A stretch of 41,977 nucleotides of DNA from an uncultured Cocleimonas sp. (lineage in GTDB: Bacteria; Pseudomonadota; Gammaproteobacteria; Thiotrichales; Thiotrichaceae), in assembly GCF_947495625.1 (NCBI RefSeq), contig NZ_CANLZW010000042.1:1-41977 (forward strand), in the 5' to 3' direction. The notes beneath the pieces were generated by a model. That model saw only the letters and a program-made list of their open reading frames with translations, ran no database searches and was not told the DNA's origin. This document shows, piece by piece, positions 8,387-17,013 of the stretch. The position numbers were made by a program, and so were the translations under genes. The first letter of the stretch is position 1. Every line of letters starts with the position of its first letter.

Positions 8387-9295
8387 ATGACGTTACCTAA
8401 CTTTCTAATTATCGGAGCTGGCCGTGCAGGTACAACCTCCATGTATAATTATTTGAATCAGCATCCTCAAATATTTATGTCTCCAGTAAAAGAACCTCGA
8501 TTTTTTGCTTACGTCAATAATAAGCCTGAATATAAAGGTCCTCCGCTCGGCATTAATAACCTGGAAAGATATAGTACTGATTTATCATCATATAAAAAAC
8601 TATTTTCCCAAGTATCAAATGAAACAGCTATTGGAGAAGCGTCAGTTGATTATTTATACTTACATTCATCCGCAGAACGGATGAAGGTTTATATTCCTGA
8701 TGTAAAAATAATTATCATTTTAAGACAGCCTGTCGATCGAGCCTATTCACAATTTTGGGCAAGAGTTTCATCAGGCATGGAGCCATTAACTGATTTTTTT
8801 CAAGCTATGGAAGCAGAGGACGAAAGAATGCGGAACAACTGGCCACCACAATTCCATTATAAACAAAAAAGCTTTTATGCTTCTTCTTTAAAGCATTACT
8901 TTCAATTATTTGATAAAAGTCAAATTAAGATAATTTTATATGATGACTATAGTAAAGACCCAAAACAAACACTGAATGAAATAACTAATTTTTTGGGTGT
9001 AAATAATGTTTTCGAATTTGATTTAAATCGTAGATATAATTCTCCTCGAGGCTTAGCAAAATTTCAGTTCATAAACAAAATTCGCAGTTCACGTAGTTGG
9101 GTAAAAACAACACTTAAAGATTTAATCCCTAGTTCCTTTCTTACGTATTTAAGGAATGCCTATAATTCTCTTCAATTTTCTCGTAGACCCTCATTGGATA
9201 AAAAATTAAGAAAGGAACTAACAAGCATATATATAGAGGACATTTTAGAGGTAGAAAAACTTATTAAAAGGGATTTGTCAGAATGGATGAAATAG
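8387..9295 (+). CDS. Sulfotransferase domain protein (third, divergent type)
   Basis: A 302-aa Sulfotransfer_1-type protein. PNFLIIGAGRAGTTSMYNYL at residues 4-23 is the PAPS 5'-phosphosulfate loop, followed by HPQIFMSPVKEPRFF, typical of carbohydrate (heparan-sulfate-like) sulfotransferases. IIIILRQPVDRAYSQFW is the 3'-phosphate-binding segment. It differs from the two minus-strand sulfotransferases (GAGRAGTT against GMHRSGTT) and so is not part of that duplication. It is transcribed divergently from the minus-strand operon. ATG at 8387 begins right after an out-of-frame ATG; the Shine-Dalgarno is weak. A sulfated surface polysaccharide is the likely target by context only. Confidence 0.8.
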   Translation: MTLPNFLIIGAGRAGTTSMYNYLNQHPQIFMSPVKEPRFFAYVNNKPEYKGPPLGINNLERYSTDLSSYKKLFSQVSNETAIGEASVDYLYLHSSAERMKVYIPDVKIIIILRQPVDRAYSQFWARVSSGMEPLTDFFQAMEAEDERMRNNWPPQFHYKQKSFYASSLKHYFQLFDKSQIKIILYDDYSKDPKQTLNEITNFLGVNNVFEFDLNRRYNSPRGLAKFQFINKIRSSRSWVKTTLKDLIPSSFLTYLRNAYNSLQFSRRPSLDKKLRKELTSIYIEDILEVEKLIKRDLSEWMK

Positions 9296-9724
9296 CCAGT
9301 ATTGTTTGATTCTATATTTTCTAAGTATCGCTGAAAAACTGGTATAGCGATTTTACTATGAGCAAAAAGTACTTTTTTTAGTAATGTAGTAGATTAAATC
9401 GAGTTAAATAATATAGGCTGTTTAACCTTTTTTAGAGTAATCTTAATATTCGAAAACTACTCTTTGGAGATTTAAGATTTTTTCCGGAGTATGAAAAGTA
9501 AGAACGGCCTTGATGTTGCAGGTAATTAGAAAGGGTGATCTAGAACATTTAAGTAATTATCTAAGGCAGTATCCTGATATTTTACCGTCATGGAAAAGCT
9601 CATAGCCTCATTTTTTTAAAATGGAAATAAATTTTTTGATCCTAATAATCAGGTAAGTTCAATTTAGAATAAATTAAATTTATCGATATATGTATCATTA
9701 TTAAAGGCATTTGTAGAAGAAGGT
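9296..9724. other. Intergenic stretch without a convincing gene
   Basis: 429 bp of very AT-rich DNA between the divergent sulfotransferase and the flippase. The only open frames are tiny, for example one of 30 codons at 9513-9605 (+) beginning MLQVIRKGDLEHLSNYL, with no clear ribosome binding site. It may be the relic of a lost gene. No transposon end, hairpin or repeat was seen. Confidence 0.4.
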
Positions 9725-11020
9725 ATGGCAAATCTTAAAGAGCGAATAACTCACATACCTACTGAAGTAATAGGTGTTCTAATACATATTACCTATGTGG
9801 TTCTAACTTTCCTTGCTTGGGCTATTCTTGCCCGAACTTTAGATCCTGAAGTATTCGGTAGATACGCTTATCTAATTTCTTGGGTAGCATTAACAGTTAG
9901 TTTTATAACAGCTGGTTTGCCAATATTTCTTGTTCGTGAAATCTCAACGTATAAGCAGAATAATGAGCAACCATTGATAAGGGGTATTATTTATTCCTCT
10001 TTTTTATTTGTAGTTTTCTTTTTTTTACTAGTGGTTATTGGGGTATTTATCATTAATAGTTTCGATGAATTTGATCCTGGGATTATATTTCCATTATTAA
10101 CCGCAGTTTTTTTTCTTCCTTTTATGGCGATCTATCAAGCCGCTACAAAAGGCCTTGGTCATGTAATTTTAGGGCAAATTTCAACTAAATTGATAAGCCC
10201 TGTTCTATGCTTGATATTTATATCCTTGCTGGCTCATTACTCATATTATGAAGCAATTACTGTTAGTAATGTTTTAACTGTTTTTTCATTGGTCGCTTTT
10301 ATTGGGACAATAGTGGCATTTCTTATTTTTCAGCGTAATAATAAAAATTATTACGGCTTAGAAAAAGAATATCAGCTGGCTAAATGGCGCACAAGTTTAT
10401 GGAAAATAAGTTTAATTGGGTGGTTAGTTGCACTTAACATACAGCTCAGTTTTATCCTGCTAGGGTATTTTGCTAATAATGATGAAGTAGCACAATTTAA
10501 AGTTGCAGCGCAAATTACAAGTTTAATACCGTTTGGATTAATCGCTATAAATTCTATCCAGATGCCAGCACTAAACAAAGCATATAATAATAATCAGCAT
10601 GAAGAATTACAGCGTTTAGCCAATCGTAGTTGCATTTTTAGCACTTTTTTTGGCATGCCAATAATACTGATTGTTTTATTCTTTGGGGAAAGCCTTTTAA
10701 CAATATTGTTTGGTTCTGAATATCACAAAGCAAGTAACATATTGTTAATTTTAGCTGTTGGGCAGATTATAAATGTCAGTGCAGGGTCTACAGGGTTACT
10801 CATGCTAGTGTCCAGAAAAGAACATATGATCGTAATAAATCTAGGGTTTACATTACTATTGAATGTTGGTTTTTGTATTATTTTGATACCGAGTCTAGGG
10901 GCTATAGGTGCTGCTATTGCTTCTACTATCTCGCTTGCGCTTAAAAACGTTTTTCTCATATATTATCTTTATCGAAACATTGGTATCGTGTCTCTTCCTA
11001 TAATTTGGCGAAAAAACTAA
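9725..11020 (+). CDS. Wzx-like polysaccharide/oligosaccharide flippase
   Basis: A 431-aa integral membrane protein with about 12 hydrophobic helices and few charges in between, as in the MATE/MVF superfamily polysaccharide-synthesis transporters (Wzx/RfbX type). The N-terminal VVLTFLAWAILARTLDPEVF followed by GRYAYLISW is the usual first-helix pattern (an LGxxxFG-like turn). Such proteins flip undecaprenyl-linked or related sugar repeat units across the inner membrane. No Wzy polymerase or chain-length regulator is present nearby, so export of a short glycan or supply to a system elsewhere is possible. It is the last gene of the AT-rich glycan island; an insertion-sequence remnant follows 118 bp later. 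Confidence 0.8.
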   Translation: MANLKERITHIPTEVIGVLIHITYVVLTFLAWAILARTLDPEVFGRYAYLISWVALTVSFITAGLPIFLVREISTYKQNNEQPLIRGIIYSSFLFVVFFFLLVVIGVFIINSFDEFDPGIIFPLLTAVFFLPFMAIYQAATKGLGHVILGQISTKLISPVLCLIFISLLAHYSYYEAITVSNVLTVFSLVAFIGTIVAFLIFQRNNKNYYGLEKEYQLAKWRTSLWKISLIGWLVALNIQLSFILLGYFANNDEVAQFKVAAQITSLIPFGLIAINSIQMPALNKAYNNNQHEELQRLANRSCIFSTFFGMPIILIVLFFGESLLTILFGSEYHKASNILLILAVGQIINVSAGSTGLLMLVSRKEHMIVINLGFTLLLNVGFCIILIPSLGAIGAAIASTISLALKNVFLIYYLYRNIGIVSLPIIWRKN

Positions 11021-11137
11021 TAAGAAATATTAGATAACTGTTTGATTATTTTGTAAAAAATAGTTGCTAACGGATGTTAATTAATGTGCTACTTATGAAA
11101 GTCCCAAAGGAAAGTCCAATTAAAAAATATTTTAAGT

Positions 11138-11345
11138 GGCTGACCCAGATAACTAGATTAAGTCCTCTTTAACTCATTGATTCAATCGCTTTAATTGAAG
11201 CTTTGGGTAACTCTTTTGTTAAATCGCCATTCACACTCCTTTAAAAAGAGGTAAAAAGGCCTTATTGGACTCCGCCATGGAAATTTAAACCAGCACTTAA
11301 ATTTAGTCGGGCTTCCTTTAGGGAGCCTGTCCGAGTATAAGAGGT
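11138..11345 (-). mobile_element. 3' remnant of a second IS1595-family element
   Basis: Read on the - strand this encodes the end of the same transposase type seen at 3131-3723 (ECEWRFNK, then a decayed tail before the element end). It closes with a terminal repeat, GGCTGACCCAGATAACTAGA on the + strand, matching the left end of the 3088-3748 element (GGCTG..C.AGATAACTA). The 5' part is missing or scrambled before about 11345; an internal deletion fits the loss of the HHHxNG region. Its C-terminal end faces the C-terminal end of the left element, so the two flank the glycan genes in inverted orientation. Confidence 0.65.
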
Positions 11346-11452
11346 GTAATTTTCGGAAAATATTACAATTCGACTACATTTCCTTTTCACAACATCTATC
11401 CTCGGACAATTTCCTGATTACTTGCAAAATTAAATTGATTATTGAATCTTAC

Positions 11453-12658
11453 CTATTCTTCAATAATTTTATCGAACCTAAGCACTAATGGTTTCATTAA
11501 CGAGTCACTAGTCTCAAGTGTGGCCATGCGTGTTTGCAACCGATCTATAGTCTCTTGCTGCTCTAATGTATAGAGTACTAGCTCTTCTATCTTCTCAAGT
11601 AAACGCCCAGACATTTGCGCCACACCTATTCCATTCTTTTTCATATCATTGGCACTCGGTACCTTTGGAAGATGCTTTTTAGTGGATATAAAATCTTTTA
11701 ACTCTGCCAAGGATAACTTTTTATAATCTGCTTCGAATACATGGTCAGCACAGGCTCCCCCTCCAGCAGAACAGCTACCAGAAATGACCAGGTTACCGGT
11801 GATGTCGACTTGGTCACTAGCATTAGTACCCACTTTTAATAAATTATTGTTGGCCTCATTGCCAATCTTGACAGGAGTATTGCCGTCAGCGATTCCAATG
11901 TTGAACCGGTTCGAGTCGTCTTTTACAAACATTCTCCATGCAATAGGGCCTAATGGGCCGGAACCCTGCGTTAAACGAACAGCTGGGCCGGTACCTTCTA
12001 TATCAAGCTCATCATCTGGCGAAAGCGTACCCATACCAATATCCCCATCAGCTGCTATAGTTAATGCATCTGTGGGTGCACCCGGTTTAATCCTAAACGG
12101 CAACTTGCTGCCATTGGTCGTGTCGCGAATAAAAAAGTTAGATTCATTTCCCGCCATATCCCACGTTTGCGGGGTAAAGCCAGAACTGCCATCCTGTTCA
12201 AGGCGTAATGTTGGTGTGTTTCCATCTACATGATGAATCCCAACTGCTGGAGTAGCAGTTCCAATACCTACATCACCTTGACTGTCTACGCGTAAGCTAT
12301 TAGCTGGAGCGCCAGCATCAACTCTGAAAAGTTGACGCCCTGCAGTTGAATCTTCAATGGCTAAATAATTACCGCCACCATTTGAAGAGTCGTTAGCAAT
12401 TATGCGCCAGTCATTACTAGGGAAAGATGCAGAGGCACTTGTGTCTTCAAAGTGAAGCCGCAAGTTGTTTTCTTTTAATCGCAATGTATCAAAGCCAAAA
12501 GATTCGCCATTTACACAATCTTGTCCAGCACAAACACTTCCATCAACTATTAAGTCATCGACTATGACTTGATCAGCTAATGCAGAACTGGATACTGAGC
12601 TTAAGCCAGCGAGAGCTACAACGGAAAATGCATAGTTTAATATTTTTAAGTGTTTCAT
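11453..12658 (-). CDS. Secreted tail-fibre-like protein with C-terminal coiled coil
   Basis: 401 aa with a signal peptide ending near SSVSSSALA. The middle is made of three or so repeats of about 90 residues in the tail-fibre-like pattern, each closing with LRVDSQGDVGIGTATP, LTIAADGDIGMGTLSP or a variant. After CSAGGGACADHVFEADY the C-terminus reads LSLAELKDFISTKKHLPKVP and GIGVAQMSGRLLEKIEEL, then a coiled coil YTLEQQETIDRLQTRM. That C-terminal module is familiar from tail-fibre-domain proteins of Bacteroidota, where it sits at the extreme C-terminus. There is no obvious self-cleaving S74 peptidase module. It starts one base after the stop of the small upstream secreted protein, so they are an operon. 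Likely a trimeric surface fibre; role unknown. Confidence 0.65.
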   Translation of the reverse strand: MKHLKILNYAFSVVALAGLSSVSSSALADQVIVDDLIVDGSVCAGQDCVNGESFGFDTLRLKENNLRLHFEDTSASASFPSNDWRIIANDSSNGGGNYLAIEDSTAGRQLFRVDAGAPANSLRVDSQGDVGIGTATPAVGIHHVDGNTPTLRLEQDGSSGFTPQTWDMAGNESNFFIRDTTNGSKLPFRIKPGAPTDALTIAADGDIGMGTLSPDDELDIEGTGPAVRLTQGSGPLGPIAWRMFVKDDSNRFNIGIADGNTPVKIGNEANNNLLKVGTNASDQVDITGNLVISGSCSAGGGACADHVFEADYKKLSLAELKDFISTKKHLPKVPSANDMKKNGIGVAQMSGRLLEKIEELVLYTLEQQETIDRLQTRMATLETSDSLMKPLVLRFDKIIEE

Positions 12659-12659
12659 A

Positions 12660-13130
12660 TTATTCGCTCTCCTGAATATCAGTATAGGTGACTATAGAAC
12701 CGTCTTTAACGCGAAAAGAACCAGATTGGGTTTCACTGGCATTCATTGTGGTTTTAGCGTTTTTACCTCGACCATTATCGAGCGTATCTGTAACGTTGAT
12801 AATTTTATCGGTCGCGACCGTAATCTGATATTGATATTCACCATCGGCGAGTGAAACTGTGCTGGGCAAACTAGCTTTGGATGCTTTTCCTGCTAATGCA
12901 GGTCCTGATAAATTAACTGTAGGCGTCCCCCTTTCTTGAAAAACTTGGGTATTAAAACCATTAGGACCACTCACACTAATCGTGGTGTTGTTAAAATTTC
13001 CTTTATAATCGAAGGCAAGAGTAGAGCCATCAAAATATTCAGTTGCAACGGCTTTTTCATTGGCGAAACCTGAACTTGCTATACACAAGGCACACCCTGC
13101 TAAAAGTAGTTGGGTTTTAAATCTAGTCAT
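12660..13130 (-). CDS. Small secreted protein, operon partner of the fibre-like protein
   Basis: 156 aa, family not recognised. The signal peptide is clear (LLLAGCALCIASSGFA, cleavage before NEK). The mature part is rich in Ser/Thr/Asn/Gly and looks all-beta, with a segment LADGEYQYQITVAT typical of an immunoglobulin- or FlgD-like beta strand pair, and an NGRGKNAKTTMNASETQSGS stretch. It precedes the fibre-like gene with a single base between stop and start, so equal expression and a joint extracellular or periplasmic function are likely. Promoter expected in the AT-rich region 13140-13300. Confidence 0.6.
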   Translation of the reverse strand: MTRFKTQLLLAGCALCIASSGFANEKAVATEYFDGSTLAFDYKGNFNNTTISVSGPNGFNTQVFQERGTPTVNLSGPALAGKASKASLPSTVSLADGEYQYQITVATDKIINVTDTLDNGRGKNAKTTMNASETQSGSFRVKDGSIVTYTDIQESE

Positions 13131-13400
13131 ATTGACTTCCTCTCATTTGTTGGTGATACACATTTAAACTGGGTTTGATTTTTATTATTTTGATAGCTTT
13201 ATTCAGATTATTGTTTTAAAGATACTAAAGTATCAATACTACGATAGCCTTTGATTTCGAATTTTATCTAAACTAATTCTACTCTCAGTATAGGTAAAAT
13301 TTTGTGAAAAATGTCACAATTTAATTATTAAATGTATTAAGGTCTGTTGTCGTTATAGCCTGTTATTATTTTTTCTTGTTTTTACTAGCTATGATGTAAT

Positions 13401-13440
13401 CAATAAAAACCCCTTAAAAGTAGGGGGGTGACATCATATT
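13401..13440 (+). repeat. G-tract intergenic element, copy 1 (also a - strand terminator)
   Basis: Core AAAGTAGGGGGGTGAC (13417-13432) preceded by CAATAAAAACCCC. On the - strand, CCCC-loop-GGGG followed by TTTTTATTG forms an intrinsic-terminator structure about 90 bp past the stop of the 1047-aa protein gene. Arms ATGATGT (13391-13397) and ACATCAT flank the whole element. It lies in a 396-bp gap (13131-13526) that otherwise holds only AT-rich sequence, including the presumed promoter of the 13130 gene. The 16-base core is identical in copies 2 and 4. Confidence 0.8.
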
Positions 13441-13526
13441 TTTCTCTAAAGTAATTTCAGGATCATAATATTTTTTTATGTTCATTTTTTGATCAAAAGA
13501 TAGCAAAAACGGTGTGTGAGTTCTGT

Positions 13527-16500
13527 TTATTGCTCGTATTTAATCAAGTGGCTCTGATTTGCTTTTAAGTCGCTAATTTTTTGCGTGTGCCCATTTGGCC
13601 AAACGACCAGTAAATCAGCTTTACTACTTTTGCCAATACCAATATGTTGTAGTTTAGGGTGCGCCGACATATAACCTATTGAGCCGTGTATTTCTCTCCA
13701 GATTCTTCTGCCTGATTCGGTTGTAATGATAATTTTTGCACCGATGGCATCTTTATTAATTTTCTTTTCCGGGGCACCTTCTAGTTTGATTTTAAGCCAG
13801 TTATTCTTGAGTTGTTCTGCATTGTTTTTATACACAACCGCTTTGTCATGATAGTTGTTGATTACAATATCCAAATCACCATCCTGATCGATATCCAAAT
13901 AAGCCGCGCTTCTTGAATTACCTAAAAAATCAATGCCACTTTGTTTAGACACATTTTGAAAACGGCCGTTATCATTAATAAAGAAAACATTAGATTCTTT
14001 GGTGTCGGTAGGGATAAATACATCTAATTTCTTATTTTCTACAGGATCGGTGTAGTAGGGGTTTTCGCTGCTATACAGGTTAAATTCATTCATGCCATTG
14101 AGTACGTATAGGTCCTCATCGCCATCGTTATCAGCATCAAAAAAATCGGCGTCCCACGACCAGCCTGTTGAAGAATACCCTCTATCAACTGCCTGACTGA
14201 GCTTATAAGTAAGTTGTTTATCACTTTTTGGTTGCGATAAAAATAAGTCATTCGCTTCGACTACACGCATATTAGCGAGTTTTTCAGGGTTGAATTTCAT
14301 CTCGGTCGATTCGGTCGGAAGAACATACTTTTCATCCTTGTTCATCGTCACTATATTTGAAATATAAATATCGGGGAAAAGGTCGTCGTTCAAATCGGCT
14401 AACCCGATATTCATGGTATAGGATGGTTTGTCGGTGCCAATTTTGGCTGTAATATTTTCAAACTTGCCGTTGCCCAGATTTTTGAAATAAGCATTGATAC
14501 CAAAGTCATTGCCTACTATCACATCTTGCAACCCATCATTGTCCAGATCAGTATGAGTAACAGCCTGCGCCCAACCAGAATGATCAAGATTACTGCCTGC
14601 TGTGACATCTTTAAACTTAAATCCTCCCATATTCTTAAACAGGCGGTTAGGTAAGCCATTTGAATTACGACGTTTCAAAGTGGGAAGAACGCCTTTTAAG
14701 TAATTACCAAAATACGTAATGTAGATATCCAGCAATCCATCATTATCAAAATCAAATACTGTCGCTGGGCCACCCACCAGATCTTGCCCACCTAAATTAG
14801 CGGTAGCTGTAACATCTTCAAACTTTTCATTACCGAGATTCATATAGACCCTATGGATGTCATTCACATAGGTAATTAAAATATCCTGTTTTCCATCATT
14901 ATTAAAATCCGCGATAACGGGTTGGCGAGGTTCCCCTGGTAAGTTGTCTTTTGACCTAACCCAGTTTAGTCCCGCAGTTTTAGTGATATCTTCGAATTTT
15001 TCATTGCCGCGATTTACATAGAGCTTATTGCCAAGGCCACTTAATATCAGTATGTCATCTAGACCATCATTATTGATATCTTCAGCCGCCACACCAGAGC
15101 CTCCAAATGCAGGAGGGATTGTTATAATTCCTGTGGTGCTGTCTTTTTTCAGGTAACTCCTCAGTAGTCTATTAAGCCAATCGGAAGAACGATGCATAAA
15201 GTCAATGCCAAGGTCTTCTGTAACGTCCGAAAAGTAAGTCTGTTGCTTTGTTTCGCGTTGCCCACTTTCAACTGAAGATATTGTCGACTGCTGTATTTGC
15301 TTAGTTTGATTAGCCACTTTTTGATGGAGGTTTATACGACTCTGAATTTCCTTAATTGCAGTACTGAAATGATCCAGCTCAATACGTTTTTTGCCCTGCT
15401 TTTTCCCCACTACGCCAGTCATACGCAGTGCCAAAACCCCAAATTGTGCGATATTTTCCACGATTAATTCAGAGGCAAATGGATCAGGTTCTAAAAAAGC
15501 TTTGAATTCAGGATCATCAATGGCGTATTGTAAATAGCGCCAATGGATGCCGGTATCTCGAAAAGCATCCATATCGTAAGACTCTATTTCAATGCGGTCT
15601 TTGGGTTCCAGGGCGGGGAAAAAGATAGCATCCTCATAATCATTAATATGGTGTGGTATGAATCGTTGCACAAAATCACTGACATCCGATTCTTCGATAA
15701 ATGCATGCCCTTTTTTTAGCGCATTGGCTTCAGCACCTTTGTATAAGTCTGCAGCAAAAGCAATCATGCTTTCGGTAAATAATCCTTTGAATTGTTTTCC
15801 TACTTCAGGGTCTTTAGGCCAGCTACTCCGGGCAAAATAGACTTGCAAATTTCTCACAAAAAGCTGATTGCTTATTTTGTTATAAGCTTCATAGGATGAG
15901 ATTTTTTGTTTGATAATGGAATTCAATAATTCTAACTTTATTGGTTTGCTTACCTTGCTAATGTTGTTTTCACTGGTTTGTTGTTTAAGGCCAGATAGTC
16001 GCTCCCATGTTGATACCAACACATCTTTTTCTAAGGTGTAACTATTACTAAGCCGAGCCTGTTGGTCTGTTTGTTTGAGCACCGCTAAGGTGAAAATATC
16101 CAAAGACAGTTTTAATTCATCAATCGCTGCTTTGGATAATGGCAATATAGATTTGGAAGGGTCTTTCTCACTTTTTTGTTGGGCAGCTAATATTGCACGA
16201 AGCGAGTAAGCAATACTGCCATACTGGCGTTCATCGACTTTGTTAATTACTACTGGATCACTATTTTGAAACTTAACTTCCCAATCACCAAAAGTATTTT
16301 TGGAAAAGTCTAAAATAGATTTTGATGCTGTTTTTATATGCTCAGCGTTAATGTCTGTTTGTTTGTTTTGTTTTGCTAAATTAGACGCCCTTTCCCACAC
16401 ATCATTCACCCACTGCGCCTGTAAGTTATTCTTAGCAAATCGTGCGGCATCAGTCAGGGGAGTGCCATACATGAAATTTTCAAGTCTAGATGCAGTCGCA

Positions 16501-16670
16501 TAACACTTGGGGTCCTTGCGACCTTCCAGGTCCTTAATGCTACTAAGAATATCGCTGATACCTTTGGCGTGTAACTTGGGAGGTAGCAATAAAATGGTGA
16601 TGAGCAAAATTGCTAACGTTGAAATAAATCTTGGGGTGCTTGAATACTTTTTTTTCATTTGGATTGTCAT
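13527..16670 (-). CDS. Secreted CRTAC1-family FG-GAP/ASPIC-UnbV protein
   Basis: 1047 aa with an N-terminal signal or anchor helix (residues 14-35). Residues about 478-940 form a seven-bladed FG-GAP/VCBS-type propeller with seven calcium-loop motifs: DINNDGLDD, DFNNDGKQD, DFDNDGLLD, DLDNDGLQD, DLNDDLFPD, DADNDGDED and DIDQDGDLD. The C-terminus (IHGSIGYMSAHPKLQHIGIG ... VVWPNGHTQKI) is an ASPIC/UnbV domain. The first 450 residues are an extra, mostly helical region with one Cys (C56) that I cannot assign; three segments (67-122, 296-338, 398-446) have a histone-fold-like helix pattern. A large extracellular, calcium-binding protein, probably adhesive or surface-structural. It is divergent from the 1655-aa surface protein gene. 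Confidence 0.8.
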   Translation of the reverse strand: MTIQMKKKYSSTPRFISTLAILLITILLLPPKLHAKGISDILSSIKDLEGRKDPKCYATASRLENFMYGTPLTDAARFAKNNLQAQWVNDVWERASNLAKQNKQTDINAEHIKTASKSILDFSKNTFGDWEVKFQNSDPVVINKVDERQYGSIAYSLRAILAAQQKSEKDPSKSILPLSKAAIDELKLSLDIFTLAVLKQTDQQARLSNSYTLEKDVLVSTWERLSGLKQQTSENNISKVSKPIKLELLNSIIKQKISSYEAYNKISNQLFVRNLQVYFARSSWPKDPEVGKQFKGLFTESMIAFAADLYKGAEANALKKGHAFIEESDVSDFVQRFIPHHINDYEDAIFFPALEPKDRIEIESYDMDAFRDTGIHWRYLQYAIDDPEFKAFLEPDPFASELIVENIAQFGVLALRMTGVVGKKQGKKRIELDHFSTAIKEIQSRINLHQKVANQTKQIQQSTISSVESGQRETKQQTYFSDVTEDLGIDFMHRSSDWLNRLLRSYLKKDSTTGIITIPPAFGGSGVAAEDINNDGLDDILILSGLGNKLYVNRGNEKFEDITKTAGLNWVRSKDNLPGEPRQPVIADFNNDGKQDILITYVNDIHRVYMNLGNEKFEDVTATANLGGQDLVGGPATVFDFDNDGLLDIYITYFGNYLKGVLPTLKRRNSNGLPNRLFKNMGGFKFKDVTAGSNLDHSGWAQAVTHTDLDNDGLQDVIVGNDFGINAYFKNLGNGKFENITAKIGTDKPSYTMNIGLADLNDDLFPDIYISNIVTMNKDEKYVLPTESTEMKFNPEKLANMRVVEANDLFLSQPKSDKQLTYKLSQAVDRGYSSTGWSWDADFFDADNDGDEDLYVLNGMNEFNLYSSENPYYTDPVENKKLDVFIPTDTKESNVFFINDNGRFQNVSKQSGIDFLGNSRSAAYLDIDQDGDLDIVINNYHDKAVVYKNNAEQLKNNWLKIKLEGAPEKKINKDAIGAKIIITTESGRRIWREIHGSIGYMSAHPKLQHIGIGKSSKADLLVVWPNGHTQKISDLKANQSHLIKYEQ

Positions 16671-17013
16671 TAGGCGCCAATTTCTGTCTATTGATAGTGA
16701 GTGATTAAGATTTCCAGTTTATACGATTGTGACGCTGATAAGATAAAGCATCAATCATCATGTTTCTTAATAATTTAGCTTATAGAGTAAGCTTTTTTTC
16801 ATCAATACTGCAATTAAAAAACTCACATAGGCCGTGAATGTCATAGCTGAATTATGGCTAAAACGTCATTATTACTAATAAATCCAAAGTCTTCTTCTAA
16901 ACTAATCTATACTGAACAATATATAAAAAATATTATAAATTTGCGCAGTTGCTGAATAAATTGCTGAAGAATTGTTAAAAAGTGACTGAAGAGAGTATCA
17001 AAGGAGATAAGGA
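16671..17013. promoter_or_regulatory. Divergent intergenic region of two surface-protein genes
   Basis: 343 bp between two divergent secreted-protein genes, so it must hold both promoters. A possible -10 (TATACT, near 16910) lies about 100 bp upstream of the 1655-aa gene. AAAGGAGATAAGGA is a strong Shine-Dalgarno just before 17014. No operator repeat was found. A terminator-like hairpin within it is listed separately. Confidence 0.45.
16777..16799 (+). terminator. Terminator-like hairpin inside a divergent promoter region
   Basis: AGCTTA, a five-base loop TAGAG, TAAGCT, then TTTTTT. It is oriented to stop + strand transcription 215 bp before the 1655-aa surface-protein gene. No + strand gene ends upstream of it, so it either attenuates a long leader of that gene, ends a small RNA, or stops antisense transcription of the 1047-aa gene region. 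Confidence 0.45.

Noticed and set aside
13262-16915. Shared TCTAAACTAAT near 13267 and 16896 as a common regulatory motif
   Set aside because: Only two occurrences, AT-rich, and oriented differently relative to the genes they would control.
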